DNA of 64,000 nucleotides from Harmothoe impar (taxonomy: Eukaryota; Annelida; Polychaeta; Phyllodocida; Polynoidae), in the NCBI GenBank assembly GCA_947462335.1, contig OX381709.1, positions 69,432,609 to 69,496,608 on the forward strand, given 5' to 3'. Shown in pieces: positions 24,235 through 36,200 of the stretch. Every line of letters starts with the position of its first letter. Within the stretch, counting starts at the first letter, position 1. The notes under the pieces are model-generated. The model saw nothing but the letters and a program-made list of their open reading frames with translations. It was not told where the DNA came from and did not search any database. The translations under genes and the position numbers were made by a program.

Positions 24235-26950
24235 GTCTGGTGCCTAAATATGTTGCCCGCCCTCCACCACCCCCAAACCCCTACGGAGGCCCCCTAATCA
24301 GAAGTAAAGGGGGTCAACAGGACTTTACTACACAAGTCCTGTGTGAACCACTATAATGTGTAAATGAGGAACTAAGAAATGTTGTTATGAAAAAGCTCAT
24401 AAATGACAAATGCTACTCTTGTGATAGGCATAGGGTTAGTTAACATTGCAAACACGTATTACATATTGCCCTTGGGGCACTGGGACCATTTTACTTTCTT
24501 TATTGCCTACCTGATGATAATGTTGATTTTCCGTCTGCGGTGATTGTAAAGGTTATATTCATTCTATTGTTATATTTTTCGTATGGATCATATTGGCTCT
24601 TTTGAAGGGCATATGGCATGTTGCGTTCACGGAATTGAAGCCAATAATAATATTTTCAAAACCCAACCCAACCCTGCATAGGCCGATAGTGGAAGTTGGG
24701 TCCCCCGACTTTTATGGAATGGCCGCCAGCTTTTATTTCACTCAAAGTTTTCATTATGACTACCAGTGGATCAAATTACAGATCCTCTGTCTGGCCCCTA
24801 ATCTCGGCCAGACTACTGAAAATAGAGCTAAATCAAATGAACATGACGCATTCGGAATTTGGAAGGTGTGACAGTACCCATATATGGATACAGGTCATCG
24901 GTTGGTAAGCAGTCTAGTCTACAAATACTCACTTGAATTGAGGGTTGTAGATTTGTCTGACTGTTTGCTGAAGGTCTACAAGTATTGTGCCTATCCAAAC
25001 ACTCATTATACAGACGGCATGCCATTATATAGCTCAAATCCCACGATGCTTTCTTTGCCTCTTAAACATCTGCAAATGAGGCTCTTTGCAATTTGGGAGC
25101 CTTGTATTTACCCTAAGTTGCAAGAGTTCTATTGCAAGGGTGCTTACTCCAAATCACACTGCACAATGTATATTGCACTGCATCTCTGCTTTTGGGGCAT
25201 AATTATCTGTTGCAATATAAACAGTGGAGGGAACATGTATTGCAATATGCCCATGATTTCAGGTCAATATGCTCAAATTGCAAGAGAAATTACTAAATTA
25301 CAGAAACCTTTCACATGAGCAAGGGAAAATATCTAAATATCTAGATTTCAGTGTAGGCCTAGATCCCAACAGATCCTTAGCAGGTATAGCTCCCTGTAGC
25401 ACCTACAGTTCAGAGAGAGGTCCCTATATTGCAACAGAACCCAATTGCAGAAACATTCAAGCATAAATTGAAACGTGTGATTTGAGCTTATACAATGTAG
25501 TACTACATATCCCAGGACCAAACACTATCACAGGAAGCCTTTTAACACAAGTCAATCAGTTCAGTGGAAATGTGACCCCTGACTTTGACATGAAGAACAC
25601 CGCCATAAACCAATACTCCAGGGTTCAGGGCCCACACCACAACCCCTACGACAATATTTAGTCTGCAAGGTGGATGCCTATTGAAATGTTTCATCGATAT
25701 GTGTGTTTCCTGTGCATACAGAGAGAGCATGAGTATATAGTATATTGTGTTTGGGAAAGACACTTGAATTCACAGAGAACATGTGTCAATGTTTCACTGG
25801 TAGCTGCCTGGTTATTCCAAGAGTAAATGCTGCTTACGACTCCAAGTACGCAGTAACCATGAATATAATAGCTAGGGGAACATTGTATTCATTGAAGTAT
25901 TTGCCAAATACTAATAATTTACCAAGCCGTATGCAAATGCAGATTTAATCCCTTATGCCTCCTTGCTATAGACCTAGCAGGCTGGGGCTGAGTAAAAGGG
26001 TAAACTACAAGTTGGTGAGGGGATTAGTCATGGTCACATGAGGCATATTCAGAATTTCCTTAGTCATGGCTGGGCTATACACCTGAGGTACTCATTGATT
26101 AGTTCATGTTAGCTAAATAGTTGTAATTAGGAGCAATGGTAGCTGACAAATTGCTTGACTTCTTGACCAGTGATAAAGATAAAAATGAAAGCTTTTGATT
26201 GTATTTTCATCTTTCTATTGTCGTGTTAATCAGGTCATTCTATAGGAAAATTGGTGTAATCTTGTCCCTAACCCTTCAAAGCTCCATGCTGCTTTAGAGT
26301 TTATGTTCATTTGTCATCAGGAAACACCAACACAGCATCGGTGAGTTGCACTTCGTTTTGTGCATCATGTCGACTCTTCACCATTGTATCCATCTGTAAG
26401 TTCGGAATGATGTGTATAGCACAGGAACCACAGATGTAATTTGATGAAAAACTAATATCTTCGTTCTGAAATCCAGCTAGTTTAATATCCTAACTAAACC
26501 TTAGAAATGTCTAGAGAAGATCATCTGTAACATACCCGAACAATAAAAACAGGGAGTCATGGGCAGAACGAAAGACCCGTGACCGATTTGGGAAAAATAG
26601 TAAAATATTTTCTAGTAGGCCTATAAAACTACAAGAGTGTCCCGCATGGTTTTCGGCAGCAGTGAAATACAGTGCCAAGACAGGTATACTAGTATGCCAA
26701 AATGCAGCATGTTAAAGCGTCAATAAAGGTGGATTATGACAAAAGGGAGATTTGTAAGCTTTTGGTGGTTTTAGATCGTTTCAATTTTTGTTTGCAACTA
26801 GGTACCGTATGTACGTAGACACTGGAAACCCTAGATTACACTTTTAGAAAGAAACTATCAGGAGAAAACAAAGGTATCGGTCTTCTGTCACATGATGCCA
26901 ACGGCTTACATACTTTCTTCATAAACTAACAATGACATATATGTTGTTCT
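24235..26950. other. intergenic stretch upstream of the channel gene
   Basis: No exon is recognised. The largest frame (24,884-25,318 plus, 144 residues) is cysteine-rich but has no known signature and no coding-like neighbours. The promoter of the channel gene, or a 5' non-coding exon, must lie here or further upstream, because the first coding exon starts behind an acceptor site at 26,955. Confidence 0.45.
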
Positions 26951-26974
26951 TACAGGGTGGGGTGGGGCTACACC

Positions 26975-27224
26975 ATGTCCAGTACAAAGACCCCCGTGGT
27001 GGCCTGGTCCATGTCGGTTGACAACTCTGTGTCGGCCGACAAGGCCCAGATAAAAACTGAGGAGGAGCAGCGACTTCAGATCCACGCCGAGAGGAGCAGC
27101 TCCTTCCTGTTCTTGTTGACAGAATGGGCTGAGAACACGTCATGGGGAGGTGTCCCAAACATCGTCAAAAAGTCGAATTACTTCTTCAAGGCTATTTGGC
27201 TGCTACTTGTTCTTGCTGGGTTAG
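26975..27224 (+). CDS. first coding exon of the DEG/ENaC channel
   Basis: ATG at 26,975 (context CACCATGTCC) gives MSSTKTPVVAW. The exon is preceded by a TTCTTACAG acceptor ending at 26,955, so the first 19 bases are 5' UTR or a codon run joined to an unseen upstream exon. It holds the cytoplasmic N-terminus and most of M1. At the position of the gating His-Gly motif it reads NTSWGGVPNIV. Confidence 0.8.
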
Positions 27225-30200
27225 GTAAGTATATGAACCCAACTCATTGAGAAATATGAAAATGTATTTCATTGTCATGAGATATTTTCTATTCATTAAT
27301 TACCAGTGCGTATCACACTAGATCATGTACGTGTCTGGTTCACACCCAAGATTATATACAAAGAAGTAGTAGTCTTATGTGGGTTACTATTTATTTCAGT
27401 TAGTAATTATAAGTAGTGGTTATTATCATTATCCTCTTGCTATGCATTTGCAGAAAATAGAATATCTGATATAAGATAAAGAAATCGTATTTCCTGATGT
27501 AATTTCAGTTGTGACAGGGTTTCAAGTATGGCAAGTCTTTGACCACTTCTACAGATACCCAGTGAGCATCAACGTTAACATAACTTATGCAAGTAAACTT
27601 ACCTTCCCCGCTGTCACCATCTGCAATCTAAACGTCATGCGGTAAGTATAAAATCACCTTTCCTGCACTCACCAGGTATGTACTCGGGGGGTCACTACTA
27701 CAGTAACACTGGTATTATTTGGCTCCCTATACGACCAATCGCTCATTCACTATTGTGCCTAACCAAGTCAGTAATTTTTTGGCTTCCTACACTACCAACC
27801 TAGGTCAGTACTGACCAACTCACCTTAGTCTTCTCCATTACAATGAGTTTTAGGCTAAGTCCTGAGTAAGGCCTAGATGTGTGTTTAAATTGAGTAATTG
27901 ACGCTGCAAACGTTGAGTACCACTAGATGCAGGGCATTACTGCTGCTACTAGGTCCGGCATGCAGCTGTCGTCAATTAGGCCTCGCTGCCTTAGAAACAG
28001 ATTATTAACAAATCCTTTGTTTCTATGTCTGCAGATATTCAGGCTTTTTCCAGATTCCCCCGAAATACTTTCCGCTATTTACTACTTTCTTTGGAGGAAA
28101 CCCAGAGGTAAAGTCTATTTAATAATACATTTTCTAATTTAAGATGAGTACTCTACTGCGATTTAACCACCGAGTCATGCCTACGTTGTACGTTCTCTCT
28201 GCATTAAAACCCACAGATAATTTAATTTGGCTCTCTCTGATGTTCTGTATTTTCAACCCATTGTAGCATTTTTAATATATTCAAGTATTTTTATGTAAAG
28301 TTGATTGTGAATGATTACCATGGGTAATAGTTGCTTTAAAGACATACAGTCGCTCATAGAGAAGATGATTTCCATATATCACAATTTTACAATCCAATGC
28401 TCAATCTTATAATCTGCGATCTGAATTTAATGTTCATAAAGTATGGTTGTGAGGCCCCTATCCCTCAAAAGACCCCTATCCCTCAAAGTTGGCCCGTTTA
28501 AGATATAGGGACCAGGTGAAGTCCCTACGTGCTAAACAGCCCCTAAATCTCAAAATGGTTTGAGACATAGGGCCTATGTGAAGTCCCTAAGTCACAAATA
28601 TTTTTTAGCATGTCCCTATCCCTCAAAATCCACTATCCCTCAAAATTTTCCTATTGGTTAAATATTTGTAATATTTAGATAAAATTTTAATCATCTACAG
28701 GATATTGGATAATATTCCCACTACCATTTCACCCTGAGGACATCCCCTCCCGCCTCAGGAGGGGTCAAGACTTTTCACCTACGTCCCTCTGTTGATGACC
28801 TCTCCCTAAATAGGAAAGGGAGTGGCCATTTATTAATTACCAGGTGTTTGGTAGGTTTAGGAGGGGGTGTAAAGGATGTTAACCCCTCCTTAGGGAGTGG
28901 TAATTTTTAACAAGGGGGCGGGGTGTTGGTGGATTTGGGGGGAACCAAATTTCTTTTTACATCAAAGAATTTCACCCTTTTAAGCAAAATAAACCTGTGC
29001 ATCACTATAGCACAAAGGGGTCGACCAGGCTCAATTTAGCCCTGCCTAAGGGATGGGACCAAAAGATTTTGGATCTCCTCCTTTCTATTTTTTTTTGGCC
29101 AAACCCTGAATGTGTTCTTGTGAGGCATGCTTTATTTCTGCTGAAGGAAGAAATAGTCCTTAAAATTGATTACAAATGCGTTTGCTGGATAGGGGTTTTG
29201 ATACTTTTTGTAGGATAGGGGCCTGACATGCCCCTATCTCTCAAATGGCCCCTATCTCTCAAATATTTGAGGGATAGGGGCTTTTTGAGAGTTAGTAAAT
29301 CATAAATCATAAATTTTCATTAAATTCCGTTCTTTCTTCACCTATAATGTTGATACTATACTCCATGCTCATGGCAATATATTGTACATGTGCATTTAGG
29401 TCCCGATTTTGCATTTGATGCCGACTTTGGCTCCCAATCTCATATCAAACGTATTTAATTGTCATTGGCCTAATCTGCAGGACTCTAATCAGACGATCTG
29501 GTGGTGGAAGGTGTGTCGCGGCCATTGCAGAATGGACTACTGCGCATCTATCTGCGCACGTGGCTTAGAAATGTAAAAATAATGCCATTCTTGGTAGGCA
29601 TATGCTCGGAACAGTTCTCTACACAGAAATATAAATTTTGGACAATTCTTGAGCATAATTGAGCATCTTAGAGCACTTTTGATTTTTGATATAATAATGA
29701 TTATAGGTGTAGGGGTTGTGAACACAGGTTCCAATTTGGTTTGAATGCAACAGGTTTTTCTTCAGTCTCACGATTACGGCCTCGAAGGTAGATTTCAGAA
29801 TCGTACAGTTTTACCAACAAACAAGATTCGAAGTGTACAGGTAGTTCGAAGTCAGCAAAGCTTGATGGTCTGGTCTTGACCCAGCAAAGCTGGTTCAAGG
29901 TCCAGAGAGTGGGAGGGGTGTAGGTGCCCTGTGTTCGAAAGTATTGAAGGTATCAAAGGGTGTGGGTCCGAGCTCGTCCTAGGACGAACTCCTCGAGGTA
30001 GCCAACCTCGGCCTCTTATATGCTGAGGGCTCGGACCAAGCAGTGTCGACGTGGCTCTCCACCGGCCGCCGTCTGGAGTGTCCCGCTTGGCTCCGCTACC
30101 GCATAACCAAACAAGGACCTGGCGTAGGTGTTGCCACCTAGTGTCCGACTGAGGCACTTCCCGCCTTGACTCCACGAACCCATGTCTACACATATTACTT

Positions 30201-33200
30201 GTGCCCCTACATAGGTATTTGGGGATTTTTTATGATTTTTTCCGCACCTTTCTTTAATGAAATAATAAATGTCATTTGAAAGAGCATAATAGTGAATAAA
30301 AACCTTCAAATTAATCACAGCACCCCATATCAAAATCACCCGTATTCATTAACAAATAATCTAAGCTATATTTTTGGGAAGTTAAGAAAACATCTGATGA
30401 CTTTTATTACTATTTTTCTTTGAATATGTAAAGAGAATGAAAATGTATTCCTCTTCTTCTCCGAACGACAACATTTTCCCCTAGAATGCAAAGTGATAAC
30501 ATTTTGAAACTATTTTAAGAATTAAGGTATATATCCTTGTGTTCATTGTGTGATTTTTTAATTCTGTAGTTGTTGGCTGGTAGAAAATCAAAACATAGGA
30601 ATCTTTACATTTAGAAAAAAAACAAAAAAAAAACGCTTTTATTTTTCAAAATTCCATATTTTAAAAAGTAGGTTGGCACCCCCCATTTTTCTTTTCATTT
30701 TCCGTTTTCAAATGATTTAGTTCAGTTTTGAATATTTTTATTGGCGTAATAAAATCAAATTTTACAATTAGTTTTTCATATATACCAATATTGTAAATAC
30801 GTAGTTAAGTACAAAAAGAAAACATACACAAGCATAAATCAGATGTCATCAAAGTATAATGAGTAGGGGACACACTAAGCCGTTCCATGAGTGGGGTGTT
30901 ACACACTACGCTTCCAAAACCGTAAATCACCGATTTCTGTACGTTATACTACTTAAGCTATTACAAACTAGCCAAGAACACATTTCTAGTTGTCTTGTGT
31001 TGTTGGGTAGCTGTCAGGTCGTCCCAAAAGATTGAGCCTCTATACAACGGGCTAAGAAATTGTGGAATTCTGATGACTTTGAGTCAATGGGATCGACCTA
31101 CCTTAATGGGCTATATTATTTGCCGCCATGATGCATATATACATGCAGTTGTGGCCGGTAACTCGCCAGGGCTGCATTCAAGCGGTGCTAATACACCCTT
31201 CCTTTGTGAATGCAGCCAGGACTGAACAACGGGTTAAGCAAATTAAATCATTATGTAGCCCTGAAATGGTCATTAATATAACTGCTTGTCTCCAATCACA
31301 GACCCAGGTAAGTGTCAGGTAGAGATACTTGTGCCAGTGTGTAACCTTGACTTAAATAAGACTCACTCAAAACGTTTGTCCATGCACTTGTGTGAGCTAG
31401 GTCGGTCGTGCATTTGTTAACCCTATTTTGAGAAACTATCATATAGAACTAATCTATACAGGAAACATTATTTCAGTAAACAGTACATCTCAAGATCTAG
31501 CATTCTTCATCAAGTCTGATGGAGGGGGGAAATATTAGTTGGTCTAAATCAAAATCAGATGCGCAAAAGGGGAAGTCCACCAGGGCGTGTAGCTGGTTGA
31601 AATATCAACCAATGAGATAATTCCCTGGTGTCCACTGCTGAATTCTTAGGGGGCATTATGTAACAGCTTGTACCCATTTTGATTGCTGCGTCAGTGCTTA
31701 TCTTGCCATTTACCAGATAAAGCAATGGTGCTCCCTAGTAAGGAACCTGCAACCTCGGTATACCGCTAGATGGCAGGACTTCTTTTCCCTTTTTTTTTGT
31801 AATGTACCTCATTACACTTATTGCTTAAGAGGGACACTGTACTATAGAAACCTAAACAAGTAATTCATTTTCTGGATAGTTTATCTTGTGTTTGTTTCTT
31901 CTCCAAGTTTAACATTGTTTAGATAGCGCATTACAGGTGATGAGCAACACTTAATACTGTTAGAATAAGTTAAATATGCAGAGCTGTTGACATGACTGGA
32001 TCATGGAAACTCATAGCACAAGATTCAGATTCATCCACTAGCCAGGGTCAGTGGCCACATGATTATTGGATTACCTATTTTAGGTATTAAGTGGTCAAGA
32101 TATGGACCGTTGCAAAATTTTGGCCATGCCATATAATTTCAACAAACAAATATTGAACTGACCTTAAAATACTAAAGCTGTGTTACACTATGAGAAAATT
32201 GAGATATCCGATCCAGGAGCCAATCCAATTAGGATAAACCTTCCCCCAAAACGTGGTATCTCATGTATTCAAAACAATGTTGCAGTCCTGGGGGTTTTGC
32301 CATCTTGTTTCTCTCAATTTGAACATTACATAACTAGCATAATTTGAGTGGTTTAATATATAATATATATTGTTTGTGTACGTTGTAACATATACATGTG
32401 TGTGTTTTTCGTGTGTTGATTATGATAGATATACTGTGAGAAACCTAAGTTACTTACAAACCTGTGTGAGGTGTGCGTCTATAGTCTTCCTGAATATAAG
32501 CTTTTCGTGATCTAGATGGTCCAGATGAACTTTTATTATCTTTGAAAAATGTATAGTTTGCTTTCCCATACCAAATAATGTTAGATGTAAATGCATTATG
32601 TATTAGTACAATTCTGCCTAATTCATAATTTCTATATCATAACAGCCATTTAGAGAAGGATCACTTTGTTTAGTGAGAGGGAATAAAACATTTGCATAAT
32701 AAAACTATGATAGGTGGATGACGTGATACAATAAAGACACTCTAACATAATTAGGTATTTCTATAAGGATTATATCTAACGAAAGTTTGTTTTAAAATCC
32801 CCATTCCTTTTGCATGGATTATGTTGCTTGATGATATCCGAGGGCACACCATGGGTCAATTAATCATTTCAATTTCATTAATAAAACAGTATTCTACAAT
32901 GGAGGAGCGACTGAAGATGGTTGAGATATTTCAACAAATTTATAATTCCATGGATTACAACACCCGACTGACTCTATCTCACAGAAAAACTGATATGATT
33001 CTGGACTGTGTCTACAATGGTAAAACATGCACAGCTGAGTGAGTATATTAGAGCTACCTCGTATATCCAGGATTTATAGAAGAGGTTTTTGCCATATTCT
33101 GTATTCATCTTCAATTTCACCAGTGTATCATTTTGTCCTGAATTTTACCCAGGGGAAGTACCTGCCATCAAAATTAGGAAGATTTATCTTCAAAGCAATC

Positions 33201-36200
33201 GCTTTGGTCAATTCGGTACTGCCTGAATTAGGATGGCCGGATGTTTTTTGTGAATCTATCTGACATATATGTATCATATATGTTCAGAAAGTACCAAATC
33301 TCGTATTTAACAAATGTATTTAAGGTGGGTCGATCCCATTGAATCAAAGTAATCAGAATTTCCCAATTTGTCTTTCTGTGAGTACACTAAATCATTTGAA
33401 AACAGAAAATGAAAAGAAAAGTAGGGGTTGCCGCGCTACTTTTTGAAATATGGAATTTTGAAAAATAAAAGTATTTTAATTTTACAATAAAGAAACGAAA
33501 ATAATGTAAAGACTCCTATGATATTATTTTCTATCAAACAATAACCACAGAATTCTGAAACATCACATAATAAACACAAGGATATATACCTTTATTCTAA
33601 AAATATTTTCAAAGATTTATCAACGTGCACTCTGGGAAAAAATGTCATCTTTCGGTGAAAATAAATTTTCATTATTTGCTTACAGAATCAAAGAAAAAAT
33701 GTAGTAAAAGTCATCAGATTTTTCTTAAACTTCCCCAACAGATTTGCTGATGAATAAGAGTAGTTTTGATATGGGGTGCCATGCATAATTTGAGGGTTTT
33801 GGCCCTTTGAAAAGAAAAAGTAATGCAAAAATGGACTAAAACTAATTTTTGAAGCATTGCATTATGGGTAAATTCCCAAAATCAGCAAATCAGATTATCT
33901 CGCTATGTAGCTTTTGATATATTAAAGCAATTTATTCACTTTGATGCTCTTTAAATGCTATTTATTACTTCATAATGAAAGCTCCTGAAATTTTTTTAGA
34001 AAATGCCCAAAATACCCATAATTATTACATCACAATATAAAAGTGCTCAAAAACTAATCCAAGCATATGCCTACCAAAAATGGCATTATTCCGACCATTA
34101 TAAGTCATATGCGCAGAAGGATGCGCAGTAGTCCAATCTGCAATGGCCTCGACCCACCTTAAGTTAAATGGTCATTTAACATAGGATCAGATATGGTCAG
34201 CGAGATCAGTCAGACCCTCCGGCCACCCTACCTGAATGTAGCACCGCCGGGTTACTCGACATTCGTGGATTATGCGTCCATACACCAACTTTTTATATCC
34301 ATTTCAGTGACTGGGTTGAGTGGAATGACAGTGTTATGGGTAACTGCTTCACATTCAACATGGGGTATGAGCTGGATCCTACAACAGGAGTATGGTCGGT
34401 GGTGCCCGTTTTGGAGACTTACAGGACCGGGCCGAATTACGGTGTGTACAAAGCTGGATTCTTTGATGGTGTTCTGGATTTTACTTGGACTCATGATACT
34501 GTAAAGATATTTTCTTCCACGCTATACATATTTTAGCGAATTTCACAGATTCTAAAATCCGTGAAAACATGTACAGAGCGAATAGTTATCCAATATAGTT
34601 GTACAACTACCATATTTTAAAATCTGCAAATTTAAATCCATGCGAAATTGTACTTTCTAGCAAATTCGTGAAAAAGATATACCAGCAAAAATATCTACAT
34701 TTACCGTAGTATTCCAAAAGAGGACCAAATTGTTCATTACACTGTATAATGAAACAAGGGGCAGGGGGACGCAACTGCAGTAAAATTATGGCTGGTGTCT
34801 CTCATATCTAAATACTGTTGTTGGCATTTTACCAGCAACTATTAAATCGCCAGAATCGTGAATCATTACCAGCTAAAATAATGGAAAATTTCTATACAAG
34901 CAAATACAATGTTATGACTTTTGTTGTAATGTCTCTCCAAGTTCACAAATTCAAGGTGTACCTCTGTTTAATGATATTACTGCTGCCAGATTTTTAGATT
35001 TTTAAAAAGCTCTTGATACCATAAACCATCTTAATTTAATGTATACACTTTCTGAATAATCTCTTAGATTATAAACAGAGCCCGACAGGAAAATGTCAAC
35101 TTTAAAGGGACATTCTCACCACTCGCACTTACCACATAGCAGACTAGAACAGTACTAGAATTGTGAGTGAGAAATGCTCGGTGATTATGCCACTTTAAAA
35201 CCTAGCTCTTACGTAGAATTGGATTAAATATGACTGAAGAATATTAGACATTCTAAAGGATGTGATACTTCCTAAAATAGGTTATATGTGGGGATATTCT
35301 ATGTAATGATGCAACTAAAACCCTTTTTGGCCATTTTCAAAGTTCGTTTGACAGCGGAATTAGGACAACATTCCTAAAATCAGACACAAAAAAATGCTAA
35401 AAAAACTTGCACAGAAGGCTGAAGTTAATCAGTGACTGATAGATGTGAAATGGATATAAAAAGATGCTGCCTTTAAACTGTCCTTAAATGAAGACCTTAT
35501 TGATGTAAGACCCACCCCATCTTTGTATCTTTGACTGGGTGCCTTCTTTGACCTCCTGACAGAATACGGTTTATTTAGGGCAGGTAAAGTTATATATGGA
35601 GATATAACCAACGCCATTTTCTTTATTATCAAAGAAGAAATTTATTTTTCTCGAATCTATTTTTTTTATGGTGGCCGGTTAAAGATGGCACCGGGTCAAT
35701 GATGACACCCAGTCAAAGATGGTACCCAGTCAAAGATGGCACCCAGTCAAAGATGGCACCCAGTCAAAGATGGCACCCGGCCAATGACGTTCACAATGGC
35801 CCGATCTCATGAGACACAGCCAGGTATCATTTCTTGACCATCAGAATATCGAGTTCCACTCCTAGAGTGAGTGAGCTGGTTCTTACCCCTCCCCTACTGA
35901 CACCAAGATGGTTACCCAAATATGTACAAACTATTTAGGCAACACTATTGCAATAATGCATTAGCACAATACTGGCAGGTGACTGGCGAGTTACTGGCAA
36001 GAGGTGCATTGTCTTGAATCATGTCTGATGATTTGTTTGAAATTGCTCTCCCTTAAATGTATGCAAAATATATTCAACCCTCTCATCATCTCTCTACAGG
36101 GCTGTCCATAGAGTTGTACTTAGAGACAGAGGAATACGTCCAGGAACTGTCGGACATGGAGGGTGTCAAGCTCATTGTACATAACCAGAACGATGCTCCC

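Noticed and set aside
24884..25318. 144-residue cysteine-rich frame
   Set aside because: No cysteine spacing of a known family, no signal peptide and no neighbouring exons.
27927..28142. Frame behind channel exon 2 as a further exon
   Set aside because: It lacks channel motifs, and exons 2, 3 and 4 already join in phase without it.
35681..35788. Six regular repeats, at first sight like a CRISPR array
   Set aside because: The 18-bp units abut each other without spacers. This is a minisatellite in an intron.
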